A stretch of DNA of 64,000 nucleotides from Merluccius polli (Eukaryota > Chordata > Actinopteri > Gadiformes > Merlucciidae): contig JAOPHQ010002862.1 of the NCBI GenBank assembly GCA_030340625.1, positions 62,001-126,000 on the forward strand. The letters run 5' to 3'. Positions 11,216 to 19,947 of this stretch are shown here, one piece after another. The translations under genes and the position numbers were made by a program. Below the pieces are notes generated by a model, which was not told where the DNA came from, did no database searches, and was given only the letters and a program-made list of their open reading frames with translations. Every line of letters starts with the position of its first letter. Within the stretch, counting starts at the first letter, position 1.

Positions 11216-11544
11216 TCCCGCGTCTGTGTGAAACGATCTGGGTTCTCATAAACCCGTTCGCGGTGGTAAGAGACGAGCAGAGTCTACAGCGTCCGCTTGC
11301 AGAGCAGAGTCTACAGCGTCCGTTCACTATAATAACCCGGTCACGGTGATAGATTACGCTAACCCTAACCTAACCATAACCCTAACTATAACCCTAACCA
11401 TAACCCTTTTTGGAGTGAATTGTTTCACAGTAGACTGCGGACGCTGTAGACTCTGCTCTGCGAGCGGACGCTGTAGACTCTGCTTGTCTCTTACCACCGC
11501 GAACGGGTTTATGAGAACCCAGATCGTTTCACACAGACGCGGGA
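11216..11544. repeat. Long inverted repeat, 107-bp arms, telomere-like loop
   Basis: Arms 11216-11322 and 11438-11544 match in inverted orientation with about two mismatches. The 115-bp spacer has a run of CCCTAA-type repeats (about 11358-11407). Each arm contains GTCTACAGCGTCCG twice. It could be a foldback element; no TSD was identified. Confidence 0.88.
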
Positions 11545-11643
11545 GGGGACCTTTTGCATCAGTATCAGATGTCTAGGGGCGTGATGACAAATTGTCGGTA
11601 TATTACGAGTTGGGATGAGAACGTGTTGGATATTATGGCCCCC

Positions 11644-11703
11644 TTGTTCAGATGCGTTCCGCGGTCCATGCTATAGCATGGACCGCGGAACGCATCTGAA
11701 CAA
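11644..11703. repeat. Perfect 60-bp palindrome without spacer
   Basis: TTGTTCAGATGCGTTCCGCG… runs to a centre at CTA|TAG (11673/11674) and mirrors exactly, 30 bp per arm. Confidence 0.95.
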
Positions 11704-12236
11704 TAATATTCATTCATAGTGCATGAAATGAACCACTGAGAATTCGAACACCACTACAAAATGGCGAGCACCCTATATTGTGCACTATATCCGTGATAGG
11801 GAACGATTTCGAACACAGCTCATGGTATAACAATAGGGGTATTTACCTCCTTTTCGTCAGGATTTTTACTCTTTTTCGACCAACAATGAAAAAGAGTTGT
11901 CTGGCTGCCTTTCCGTGTCCTTTTCATCGCCACATTCATTAAGCATGAACTTTCTCAACTATTCATCCCAGCGACTGCGCGAAATAGTTCGGTTTGGTAA
12001 AGAAAACGGGTTGGGTCATACCAAGTAGTCGGTGGGCGGGCGGGGAGGGGGGGGTACATTACAGATGATTAAAACATGATACTATCTTGCTGCCAAATTA
12101 AATTAATAAAGAAAACAAACAGAATATTTCATATTTTTCTGAATTATGTGTGATGATATTGGGGGGGTTATATTAGCTGGATCTGATTTTTGGGGGGGTC
12201 ATGACCCCCCTAACCCCCCCGCAAATTACGCGCCTG

Positions 12237-12407
12237 CCGGCATGCCTCTTCCGTCTCCGACGCTCTGGCTCTGGCCCACGAACCTCTTGTGGTGGATCGG
12301 GTAGAGCAATGCTGGTGCTGGTTGAAGGTTCACCCTCTGAGCCTCCACAGGTAGGAGGAACACATTCAGACGAGAGGTTGAGTGGCTCGTCAGCTGGCTC
12401 CCCAACA
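12237..12407 (-). pseudogene. Harbinger accessory-protein exon (interrupted)
   Basis: A minus-strand frame follows an acceptor-like ttatgcag (12408-12409 as AG). The peptide is rich in S/T/P and ends in a basic run (RRRRKRH), a likely nuclear-localisation segment. The frame is cut by the hAT at 12236 and resumes at 10464. Homology to the Harbinger Myb/SANT-like protein is inferred from position and style. Confidence 0.5.
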
Positions 12408-12409
12408 CT

Positions 12410-13054
12410 GCATAAACTATGACATGTGTGCACTTGCATTTTTTCAGTGTCACAGTTTATATCATGCTGCACATTGAAGCACTTTCAAGGTATATTTTCA
12501 TGCTTCTGATTAAATGAAGACACATTTGACTTCAGTCAAAAATGTTTGGAAATGGCTTGAATGTGATTTTAAAATGTGCAGCAATGTATTTCAGTGTTTG
12601 TGTACAAACTGATTATTTTACTTAATCAAAACAGATGCTATTTTGCTATGAATGACCATAATTATGTTTAGTGAGAGCCTTCTATATAAGGGAGACAAAT
12701 TAGGATGAAAAACTGTTTAGTTGTGTCACTGACCAAGCTATATACCATGAAAGTAATGCAATTACAATTTCAAGCACTTTATTCAGAATCCAATAACTTG
12801 AAAACCTTGAATGTATCCATACAATTAAAGCAAGGATTTCCAGCACTCATACGGTTGTCTTTAATAGCCGAGTGGTCCATGGCTGTGAGTGGACTCTGAA
12901 AGTAGAAGAAAGAGAAGGTGTATGAGTATATCTTTGTTTATGTACACAAACGCATGATATCATCCCCAGCATTACTATAGCATCCTGACACTTCTGAATG
13001 AACCGTATAGTTAATACTCATACCGTGTAACGTTTCCAAAGTACTGCAGCAGTC
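12410..13054. other. AT-rich interior of Harbinger A, no gene seen
   Basis: Probably intron or linker of the transposon's own gene; only short chance frames. Confidence 0.5.
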
Positions 13055-13589
13055 TAGCCTGGCAAGCCAGACCTACATCAGAAAGATGTAAGGTCTGGCG
13101 CAGCTCCATTGGCAGTGTGGGCGGGATAAACGGTTGTCTTTCAAGTTCCCTCTGCACGCAATAGGATAGCGCTACAACCAATCAGAGCAACGAAGAAGGT
13201 GACGTAGTCAGAGCGACGGCTCTGACTACGTAATTAATCAAAACTCAGAATAAATATTTATTTTCGAGGAAAGACTTCAGTGCCGTTCTTTGTTCTTTTC
13301 TCAAATAAAATGTTAACTTCAAGTCTTGAAGAGTCGCGGCCAAAGCCGAGTCGAAAGACAGCCGTTCGCCAGCAGCAGCAGCCATTGTTTACCTCTAACA
13401 CAGAACCGTCGCATTTCTGTCGTCATTAGGTAGCCCGGCTTTCGACTCCGCCCCTCACGCTGTGATTGGCCAGACATACAAGACACACTTGGTGTTTCCA
13501 GCACCAAAAAGCGGACGGAGCTGTGCTAGACCTACACTAGCTGCCAAATAAATTTGCTGCCGCTAGGGGGTGTCTAGAGTTCTAGGCTA
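13055..13589 (-). mobile_element. TAGCC-family TIR element 1 (9-bp TSD)
   Basis: Starts TAGCCTGGCAAGCCAGACC at 13055 and ends …TTCTAGGCTA at 13589 (complement TAGCCTAGAA). A perfect 9-bp direct repeat GCAGCAGTC lies at 13046-13054 and 13590-13598. 535 bp. The minus strand carries a short helicase-like exon (13245-13385). Similar size, ends and TSD length to 14966-15509 and 46893-47441. Superfamily unassigned: 9 bp is not the hAT (8), Harbinger (3) or piggyBac (TTAA) value. Confidence 0.82.
13245..13385 (-). pseudogene. Fossil first exon of a RecQ-like helicase
   Basis: Minus-strand ATG at 13383-13385 opens a 46-residue frame beginning MAAAAGERLSF and including LRKEQRTALKSFLENKYLF, then TGA. 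The Q-x(3)-L spacing resembles the stretch just before Walker A in RecQ/DEAD-type helicases (LR-x-x-Q-x(3)-I/L…G-x-D). Walker A is not present, so this is an amino-terminal fragment with no activity. It matches, in position and orientation, the frame in the sister element (15182-15331). Confidence 0.55.
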
Positions 13590-13969
13590 GCAGCAGTCTG
13601 CTCTGTACACATGTAGCCTATTTACCTAAGTCTGCTGTGTTGCCAATGACGTAACGCTAATAAACTCTGAACAGGTTGGCGTTAGTTTAAAAAGTTATGG
13701 TATGATGTACGTCCAATTAATTCCCTTTTAAGTTAAACCATAGACCGCAAAATTCATCAACAAAGCCGCTTCCTTGCTATCCCGCTGGCTGCTTAACCCA
13801 CAAGTCAATGGAACCAAGTTAGCTCCCGTTAGCGCGGCCGCGGCTCAATTAGAGACCACTACGGTCTGGTTTTAATTAGGTGACAATTCAAGAAGTTGGC
13901 TTGCATGACATGTTGGTTGGAATTCATATAGTCTTAAAACCGCTACACATTAGACAACGGTAAACTTAC
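13590..13969. other. Harbinger A interior, no gene seen
   Basis: Contains the second 9-bp repeat copy and likely first-intron sequence downstream (minus strand) of the exon at 13970-14025. Confidence 0.5.
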
Positions 13970-14025
13970 ATTTTTGACGTGGAATTCGCGTTTCCAGCTG
14001 TTCCTTTCGTGAGGTAGTCCGCCAT
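13970..14025 (-). pseudogene. Candidate first exon of the Harbinger accessory protein
   Basis: Minus-strand ATG at 14023-14025 follows AAAC (AAACATGG, good context). The frame MADYLTKGTAGNANSTSK runs to a strong donor AAAAT|GTAAGT (GT at 13968-13969). It is the right end of the transposon, where the accessory gene would begin. The SANT domain exon that should follow is not recognisable. Confidence 0.5.
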
Positions 14026-14225
14026 GTTTCGATTCGGAGGCGACGTCACGAGATTTGGAAATCCGTCTCCGCCCAGATCGGGATCACGGTGATCCACCCT
14101 GCCGGTGTTTTGAAATACTCGGATAAAGTCAGCAGGATCACCTTGATCCAGGTCTGAGAAAAGGAGGATTTCATTATCCGGATTATCCTGATCCGGATTA
14201 CAAGTTTTGAAATACTGGGCCCTGG

Positions 14226-14960
14226 TGGGTCCACCTTCCATCTGGATGGTTGTTGTCGCAGCCTCAGCATCGTCATGAGCTGTTGCTCCTGGCTGGGCTG
14301 GGTCTGATCCTGGGGTGGTCGGTCTGTGCCGGGTACACCTGCACCCAGCTCCTCCTTGTGGTCCTCCCTCATCTTTGGTTGAGCGGCTTTGGTGCAGTGG
14401 TTGAGGTGGTACCAGGTGGAACTCCCTTCCACCTCGATGATGGTTGGTGTCGCATTGGTGACCTTGTATGGTCCTTCTCTCCTGGGCTCGTTCCATTTTC
14501 CCCTGAACACCTCAGGTACAACTGGTCACCTGGCTCCACCCCCCTTGGTGGTTCTTTCTCCAGCTCTGGAACTCTGTTTCTCCCCGGGTCTGTTCCCAAC
14601 ATGTCAGGTTCCGTGGAAGCTCTGGTCATGGCAGATCCTCTGTCATGGAATTGTTTCCACACAACTGCAGGGGCTATAACAATCAAAGCAAAACATACAA
14701 CTCTACACCAAGCCACCCCATCTTGTTTTCTGGGCGGCACATAATTATTTATGATTATAATACTAAATATAACAACCCCACTCAACGGAACTTATTGAAG
14801 ATATTATTACTGCAATAACTTATTGCTGTCAGCTTTACCCCTTGCTTATGTTCCTTCTTCCCAAAATAAAATGATTATATATGAAAAATGGAAATGGAAA
14901 TACGCTGAATAGAAACTTTCTTTAGTGGAGTCCTTTTTCTATCCCTGTAGCTGGGTGGTA
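14226..14960 (-). pseudogene. ERV fragment with a second integrase C-terminus-like module
   Basis: Minus strand, 14385-14510: a K-W…P-R-R-E-G-P-Y-K-V core followed by W-Y-H-L-N-H-C, the GPY/F-type fold at the end of many retroviral integrases. Proline-rich sequence follows (to about 14230). Upstream (14560-14785) is a hydrophobic run (ALIVIAPAVVW) in another frame that could be an envelope leader. Reading frames change at least twice. The upstream ERV pol remnant (15640-15800) already has such a module, so this one is unexpected; it may come from another ERV lineage or a duplication. Confidence 0.55.
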
Positions 14961-14965
14961 ACACC

Positions 14966-15509
14966 TAACCTGACTCCGCCAGATGGAATGATTCGCGTTG
15001 GCTCAGCATTTCCATCTGGAATTGTTCTGTTGGAGAGCCTTTGGGAGGGGGCGAAAATACTGGTTGCTGATTAGATAAACCATCTGCCTATGTTGGTGAT
15101 TGACAGGCCAAATCAACCAATCAGATCAACGAAGCGTATGACATGATAACAGAGCGTTGAGGCAAGCTCATCAAGTAAACAAGTCGGGAGAAGGGCAAAA
15201 GCATCTTTTCCTCCGAGAAAAGCCTCCAGTGCCGCTTTTTGCTCATATTTTAGAGAAGGAATACACTCTAATTCTGCTGAAACTTGCTCGATAGCTGCAC
15301 GCATCTCGATCACATCCGCGGAAGCCGCCATGGTGTTTAGACTGAAGAGTCGCTCCTCATTGCGTCACACTTGAACCCGCCTCAAAACCAACGCCGATTG
15401 GACGATCATTTGGTGATCGGCTCCAAATTATCTCCATCGTGTAATGCCAGTCTGAACTGTGAGTGGAATATCATGGAGCTCGCGAGATCAGGTTGGTCTC
15501 GCGAGGCTA
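14966..15509 (-). mobile_element. TAGCC-family TIR element 2 (9-bp TSD)
   Basis: Starts TAACCTGACTCCGCC at 14966 and ends …CGCGAGGCTA at 15509 (complement TAGCCTCGCG). The 9-bp direct repeat GGTAACACC lies at 14957-14965 and 15510-15518. 544 bp, inserted in the ERV. The minus strand holds a helicase-like exon (15182-15331). The interior shares wording with element 1 (ccaatcaga…caacgaag; ccagtgccg.tttttg). Confidence 0.82.
15182..15331 (-). pseudogene. Fossil first exon of a RecQ-like helicase, better preserved
   Basis: Minus-strand ATG at 15329-15331. The frame begins MAASADVIEMRAAIEQ and contains LKYEQKAALEAFLGGKDAF followed by ALLPT. This matches the Q-motif region of RecQ-type DEAD/DEAH helicases up to the P-T of the Walker A loop (normally P-T-G-x-G-K-S). 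After P-T the frame continues 22 unrelated residues to a stop near 15113, as if the exon ended there and the donor is lost or deleted. Length is about 50 residues of an enzyme of several hundred, so it is non-functional. Identity rests on motif order, not on a search. Confidence 0.62.
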
Positions 15510-15620
15510 GGTAACACCCCCAACGTAAGTACTTGTATGCCTTCTTTCCTCTGACTCTACACTCGTGTGTTAGCAAAGCTAATAAAGTAAAAATGTATCA
15601 CTCTTCTTCCTCCTGTCAGT

Positions 15621-17171
15621 CTAAGGCTGCTCTCTTACACTCCCTTTTACATCTCCCTGGGTCCTTGCCGGTGGGTCAGATGCTCCGCATAATGACCAAT
15701 GATACCAGGTATCACCTTTGCCGTCCAGCCGGACTGCGTGTGAGGTTCTCTCAATCACCCAGTATGGTCCTGTCCACCTTGGGTCTGACCACTTCCTCTT
15801 GATGACCTTCAACAACACCCACTCGGTGTCTTTCGGGGCCGGTGCCTGCTCTGCACCTCCTTGGATTACTGCCACCTGTTTGGAAAATGCTGCAACCAGT
15901 GCCGTTAGTTGATTATAGTATGGCTTGTAGGTCAGGAATGGAGTGGGTGGGGCTGTAACCCCCCCCAGCTCCAGGTCCTGGAAACTGCTGGCCACAGACA
16001 AGCTCATATGGTGTGAACCCTGTAGCGGAGTTCACTGAACTCCTTGTTGACATTAAAGCTAGCGGAAGGGCTCCTAGCCAGCTGAGTTTACTGTGTGCAC
16101 CTATTTTGCCAATCTTTCCCTTCAGTGTCTGGTTCATCCTTTCGAACTTGCCTTGAGACTGAGGATGGTAGACACAACCTAATCGCTGTTTGATGTGTGA
16201 CTGCTGCACCACACTTTTCCGAATGAAAGCCGATCCATTGTCTGATCTAATTTCTAATTGAATTTCACACCTTTGCATGACTTTTCTAGATAAAAAACTT
16301 GATTACAATAGTCACACTTTGACCTTTTATTGGGACTGTTTCTACCCAATTGCTGAATCTGTCATTGACTACTAGCATGTACCTTTTACCATATACACTT
16401 TTGATCATATCAACATAGTCTAAGACCTGAATTTGAATTTGAATTTTGAATCAAGTTTATTGCCAAGTAGGATTGTTCATACCAGGAATTCGACTTGGTG
16501 TAATTGGTGCATAATAATTAATTAAAATATTGCGGGTGTTTGGTCTTGGGGCGAGTAGAAGGACTAATATGCTACGTTAGTGTAGCATTTAGGTCCGGGC
16601 CTTGTTGATCAGGCTGCTGTCTAAATGGTCCCTCGGGTGTGGGAATGTGTCCCACTAGAGTAGTGATTGTTTTTCTTTCGTTGTTTTCTGCACATGCTTC
16701 ACAATCATTGAGCTAATTATCAATCATTGTTTGCAAGTATGGTGACCAAAAATCTTGTTTTCTGATTTTAAACCTTGTTTTCTGATTCCGTTCATTACCT
16801 TCCCCCTTGCGCCATGGTGAAAACCATGCGCATCTTTAATGAGCCTTGTAACAGCCAGGTACGTGCAACAAAATGTCCATGAGCACCACGCCATGCACCT
16901 CTATCAATGTCTGATTATGCTTGTCCAACACCTTGTTTGAGACTAAGTTAGCTAAATAATTACCTTCTGCCTGTATCCCTCCTAAGGTGCTATGCCCTTT
17001 AACCTCAACTACAGCCAATCTAGTAGAAAGGGAAATTGCAGCCAGTAAATCCTAAACCTAAATTTTGATACGATATGGGTTTACCATCAACCGCTTTTAA
17101 ACCATGCTGTTTGCCAATTTTATCAAACCATGTACTTCACCGAAAAACTAAACGCGAATCCTTATATCCCT
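15621..17171 (-). pseudogene. ERV pol remnant: RNase H and integrase
   Basis: Minus-strand order: end of RNase H (about 16836-17120; V-K-G-H-S and A-N-L), integrase N-terminal part with C-E-A-C (about 16620-16760), first catalytic D in D-Y-V-D (about 16400-16425), then frame 15913-16278 with S-D-N-G and the E of F-E-R-M-N, then frame 15621-16007 with K-R-K-W…R-W-T-G-P-Y, a GPY/F C-terminus. Stops and frame changes separate the blocks and a LINE tail is inserted at about 16431-16510. The RT is not found in this part. The P-E-G-P-F and G-P-Y style is that of gamma/epsilon-like retroviruses. Dead copy. Confidence 0.75.
16431..16510 (-). mobile_element. LINE 3'-tail insertion in ERV pol
   Basis: Forward 'gaatttgaattttgaatcaa' then 'gtttattgccaag' and 'gaattcgacttggtg' is the reverse of a common fish LINE 3' end (caccaagtc…cttggcaataaa). 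It splits the integrase between the N-terminal and core blocks. The right limit is uncertain (to about 16600). Confidence 0.55.
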
Positions 17172-17538
17172 TAAAGGGACACTAAGTAGTTTTTTTTAGT
17201 AATTTATTACCTCAAATCAACGTCTTCATTCATAAAGAAGTCCCCATTGGTGTACAATTATCTCTGTCAGCAATCTCACTTATCCTCCTGAGCGAAGAAT
17301 CACTTATCAGAATTTACATAGGACGGGCAAGCTCTATGGAGGCTTCCATGTCCTTCCGGTCTATGAACTGCCGAGAGGGGCAAAAAGCACTACGTGGTAC
17401 AGGTAAGGCTAAACGCGTTTTCACTCAGAGCCAGCGTGACTGTGGAACAGAGAAGGAGCTTAACGAGACGCGCTTGTCACTTAAAAAACGATATAAACAT
17501 GAGAACATAATTCACTATCTTGCTCGAGGAGTAATTAC

Positions 17539-18447
17539 TAGGGATGTCCGATATTGGCTTTTTTACCCATAACCGATAACCGATATTGTTCAATTCTTAA
17601 TTTCCGATACCGATATCAACCGATACCGATACCGATATATGCGGCCACGTGAAACCTCTGCTTTACACTCATTGCAATAGGCTTTATGCCGAGCGGAAGT
17701 GTGGAAGAAGAAATAAAAACAAAACAGCGGTTAAAGCTAGCGTGTGTGTCCGGGAGAGGGCTCCTCTCCTCGGACACATTACTCTGAAGCCCCGGTGACG
17801 GTCTGGAAGTGTGGATTAATAAATACAATAAAAAAATTTTAAAAAACAGCGGTAAAAGCTAGCGTGTGTGTCCGGGAGAGGGCTGCTCTCCTCGGACACA
17901 TTACTCTGAAGCCCCGGTGACGGTCTGGAAGTGTGGATTAATAAATACAATTTTTAAAAAAAAACAGCGGTAAAAGCTAGCGTGTGTGTCCGGGAGAGGG
18001 CTGCTCTCCTCGGACATATTACTCTGAAGCCCCGGTGACGGTCTGGAAGTGCGGATTAATAAATAAAATAATGTGAGCGCGGTACAGCGGACCTGAACCG
18101 GTTGTGATGAGACTGTTTCGCAGAATGCGTTAGTATGTTGCGCTGACCCCTATTTTACTATTCAACGTAGAAACTTTGAAATAATTCCAAACCACCGACA
18201 TAACTACAGCTACAACTAGCGTCCCGCTATACGGCCGCACATGCCCAGGCTTGTTATTGAGACGGCGCGGCGCGTTTGATGATGTCATCAAAACACGTCC
18301 TCACTTGAAACATAACAGATGTCTGAAATTATTTCAAAATCGATTTCGGTATCGGTTAAAAAACCGATACCGATATTTTCCGATATTGATTTTTTATGCC
18401 AATATCGGCCGATAATATCGGTGGGCCGATAATATCGGACATCCCTA
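17539..18447. mobile_element. hAT-type element Z
   Basis: Ends TAGGGATGTCCGATATTGG (17539) and …ATCGGACATCCCTA (18447). 8-bp TSD GTAATTAC at 17531-17538 and 18448-18455. Subterminal CCGATA/TATCGG repeats occur at both ends. A tandem 3 x ~120-bp block occupies 17723-18065. No transposase. The inverted copy of X (around 19460) lacks Z. Confidence 0.88.
17723..18065 (+). repeat. Three ~120-bp tandem repeats in hAT Z
   Basis: Units begin at the AACAGCGGTTAAAGCTAGCG type motif near 17724, 17845 and 17967. Each runs through GTGTGTCCGGGAGAGGGCT and CCCCGGTGACGGTCTGGAAG to ATTAATAAAT. Differences are few (C/G, acac/atat). Confidence 0.9.
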
Positions 18448-18514
18448 GTAATTACTCATACATGCTCACACTAATGATTCAATGCAGTTTGAAGTTTGTT
18501 TGAAATAACGTACC

Positions 18515-19004
18515 CAGTGCTCGAAGTGGGCCGGTACGCAGTACCGGCACTTCTACATTTTACCCTTTAGCGTACTGGCACTTTTTCTTGCGTACCGGCA
18601 CTTGTCACAGGCTGCGGTCGTAGGTCCGCGGTGGGTTACGATCGCGCCCCCCCCCCACCCCCCGTCGGTCGTAGGTCCGGGGTGGGTTAATATCCCCCCC
18701 CCGTCGGTCGTAGGTCCTGGGTGGGTTAATATCCCACCCCGTCGGTCGTAGGTCCGGGGTGGGTTAATATCCCCCCCCCCGTCGGTCGTAGGTACGGGGT
18801 GGGTTAATATCCCCCCCCCCGTCGGTCGTAGGTCCGGGGTGGGTTAATATCCCCCCCGTCGGTCGTAGGTACGGGGTGGGTTAATATCCCCCCCCCCTCG
18901 GTCGTAGGTCCGGGGTGGGTTACGATCGCCCCCCCCCCCCCGTCGCTTATATGTGAATAAGGGAGTACCGTACCGGCACTTATTTTTTTCCACTTCGAGC
19001 ACTG
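18515..19004. mobile_element. hAT-type element Y carrying a minisatellite
   Basis: Ends CAGTGCTCGAAGTGGG (18515) and …CCACTTCGAGCACTG (19004). 8-bp TSD AACGTACC at 18507-18514 and 19005-19012. Subterminal ACCGGCACTT motifs recur. The centre is the GC-rich minisatellite 18604-18948. A truncated inverted copy is at 19209-19401. Confidence 0.88.
18604..18948 (+). repeat. GC-rich minisatellite, ~37-bp unit
   Basis: About nine copies of CGGTCGTAGGTCCGGGGTGG + GTTAATATCCCCCCCCC with length variation in the C-run and g/a or g/c variants. The C-runs may be mis-sized in an assembly. Confidence 0.93.
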
Positions 19005-19219
19005 AACGTACCTCATCATCCGAAACAAAACTTGATGAGGTGGTGTTTGAAGACATGTTGTTATCATGTTGTCATAGCTTCTTGAATCTTGACTAATACC
19101 GCTTGCCGTAGTTCGAAAACGCGAGGCGCTAGAGAGCATAAATTCATTTGAATGCAAAATACAATTTGACCACTAGATGGGGGAAAAAACTACTTAGTGT
19201 CCCTTTAATCGTAACCCAC

Positions 19220-19260
19220 CCCGGACCTACGACCGACGGGGGGGGGGGGGGGGGGGGGGC
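19220..19260. repeat. Poly-G run in the minisatellite remnant
   Basis: A run of about 22 G (19238-19259) inside X'. Its exact length is likely unreliable. Confidence 0.8.
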
Positions 19261-19703
19261 GCGATATTAACCCACCGCGGACCAATGACCGCAGCTTGTC
19301 ACAAGTGCCGGTGCGCAAGAAAAAGTGCCGGTACGCTAAAGGGTAAAATGTAGAAGTGCCTGTGCTGCGTACCGGTGAGTACCGGCCCACTTCGAGCACT
19401 GGGTACGTTATTTCAAACAAACTTCAAACTTGGAGCATTGAATCATTAGTGTGAGCATGTAATTACTCCTCGAGCAAGATAGTGAATTATGTTCTCATGT
19501 TTATATCGTTTTTTAAGTGACAAGCGCGTCTCGCTAAGCTCCTTCTCTGTTCCACAGTCACGCTGGCAAAATGTAAAGTGATTCTTCGCTCAGGAGGATA
19601 AGTGAGATTGTTGACAGAGATAATTGTACACCAATGGGGACTTATTTATGAATGAAGACATTGATTTGAGGTAATAAATTACTAAAAAAAACTACACAGT
19701 GTC

Positions 19704-19928
19704 TGTAGTATATTGATACTATAACTGCTTAGCTATGAGAGTAATACAGTTTGTGTTTAACCACCGCCATCTAGTGGTCATTTGGTAATACAGTAATACT
19801 CAGAGGTTAACTGGTTTTGGTAGTCTGAGAACTGCAATAAAGAAGTGCAGACGTGTGCAAGTTGGTCTCCGTGTTCCGTATCTGTTATGGATATATTAAC
19901 AGTAATATAATGGTACAAAGTTATTACA
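19704..19928 (+). repeat. 5' LTR of gypsy 2
   Basis: 225 bp, TGTAGTATATTG… to …AAGTTATTACA; contains a GCAATAAAG polyadenylation-like motif. Confidence 0.95.
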
Positions 19929-19929
19929 G

Positions 19930-19947
19930 TGGCGACGAGGATGGGAT
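19930..19947 (+). promoter_or_regulatory. Primer-binding site of gypsy 2, tRNA-Ser(GCT)
   Basis: TGGCGACGAGGATGGGAT is complementary over all 18 nt to the 3' end of vertebrate tRNA-Ser(GCT) with its CCA. Confidence 0.85.

Larger units (their letters stand above)
10465..12236. mobile_element. hAT-type non-autonomous element inside Harbinger A
   Basis: Ends CAAGGGCGTAAC (10465) and TTACGCGCCTG (12236) are inverted. The 8-bp TSD CCGGCATG lies at 10457-10464 and 12237-12244. Runs of G/C (gggggggtt, cccccct) near both ends are part of the extended TIR. No transposase. It carries the long inverted repeat (11216-11544) and the 60-bp palindrome (11644-11703). It interrupts the accessory-protein frame of its host. 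Confidence 0.8.
9693..14222 (-). mobile_element. PIF/Harbinger-type transposon A
   Basis: Ends GGCCCAGTATTTCAAAA (9693) and …TTTTGAAATACTGGGCC (14222) are inverted. A 3-bp CTG direct repeat lies at 9690-9692 and 14223-14225, fitting the 3-bp TSD of PIF/Harbinger. Inner GGATTATCC-type motifs recur at both ends. It keeps minus-strand exon pieces of what looks like the accessory (Myb/SANT-like) protein (13970-14025; 12237-12407 continuing at 10384-10464) but no nuclease transposase. Nested inside are a hAT (10465-12236) and a 9-bp-TSD element (13055-13589). Confidence 0.8.
17175..19204. mobile_element. TTAA-type TIR element X, with two nested hATs
   Basis: Ends AGGGACACTAAGTAGTTTTT (17175) and its complement …CTACTTAGTGTCCCT (19204) are flanked by TTAA at 17171-17174 and 19205-19208, the TSD of piggyBac/Kolobok-type elements. 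Without hATs Z (17539-18447) and Y (18515-19004) it is about 615 bp. A candidate first exon lies at 17336-17402 (+; ATG to ACAG|GTAAGG, MEASMSFRSMNCREG…). It may be a relic of the transposase gene; I do not recognise it. Confidence 0.75.

Noticed and set aside
14250..14744. Plus-strand 164-codon frame with hydrophobic runs
   Set aside because: Opposite strand of the ERV fragment, whose minus-strand sense carries the recognisable integrase-like module.
16836..17018. A stand-alone 60-residue minus-strand gene
   Set aside because: Its content is the end of the ERV RNase H and it continues into neighbouring pol pieces in other frames.
18604..18948. Regular repeats that might suggest a CRISPR array
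   Set aside because: Repeats are contiguous with no unique spacers, lie in a eukaryotic hAT, and there are no cas genes.
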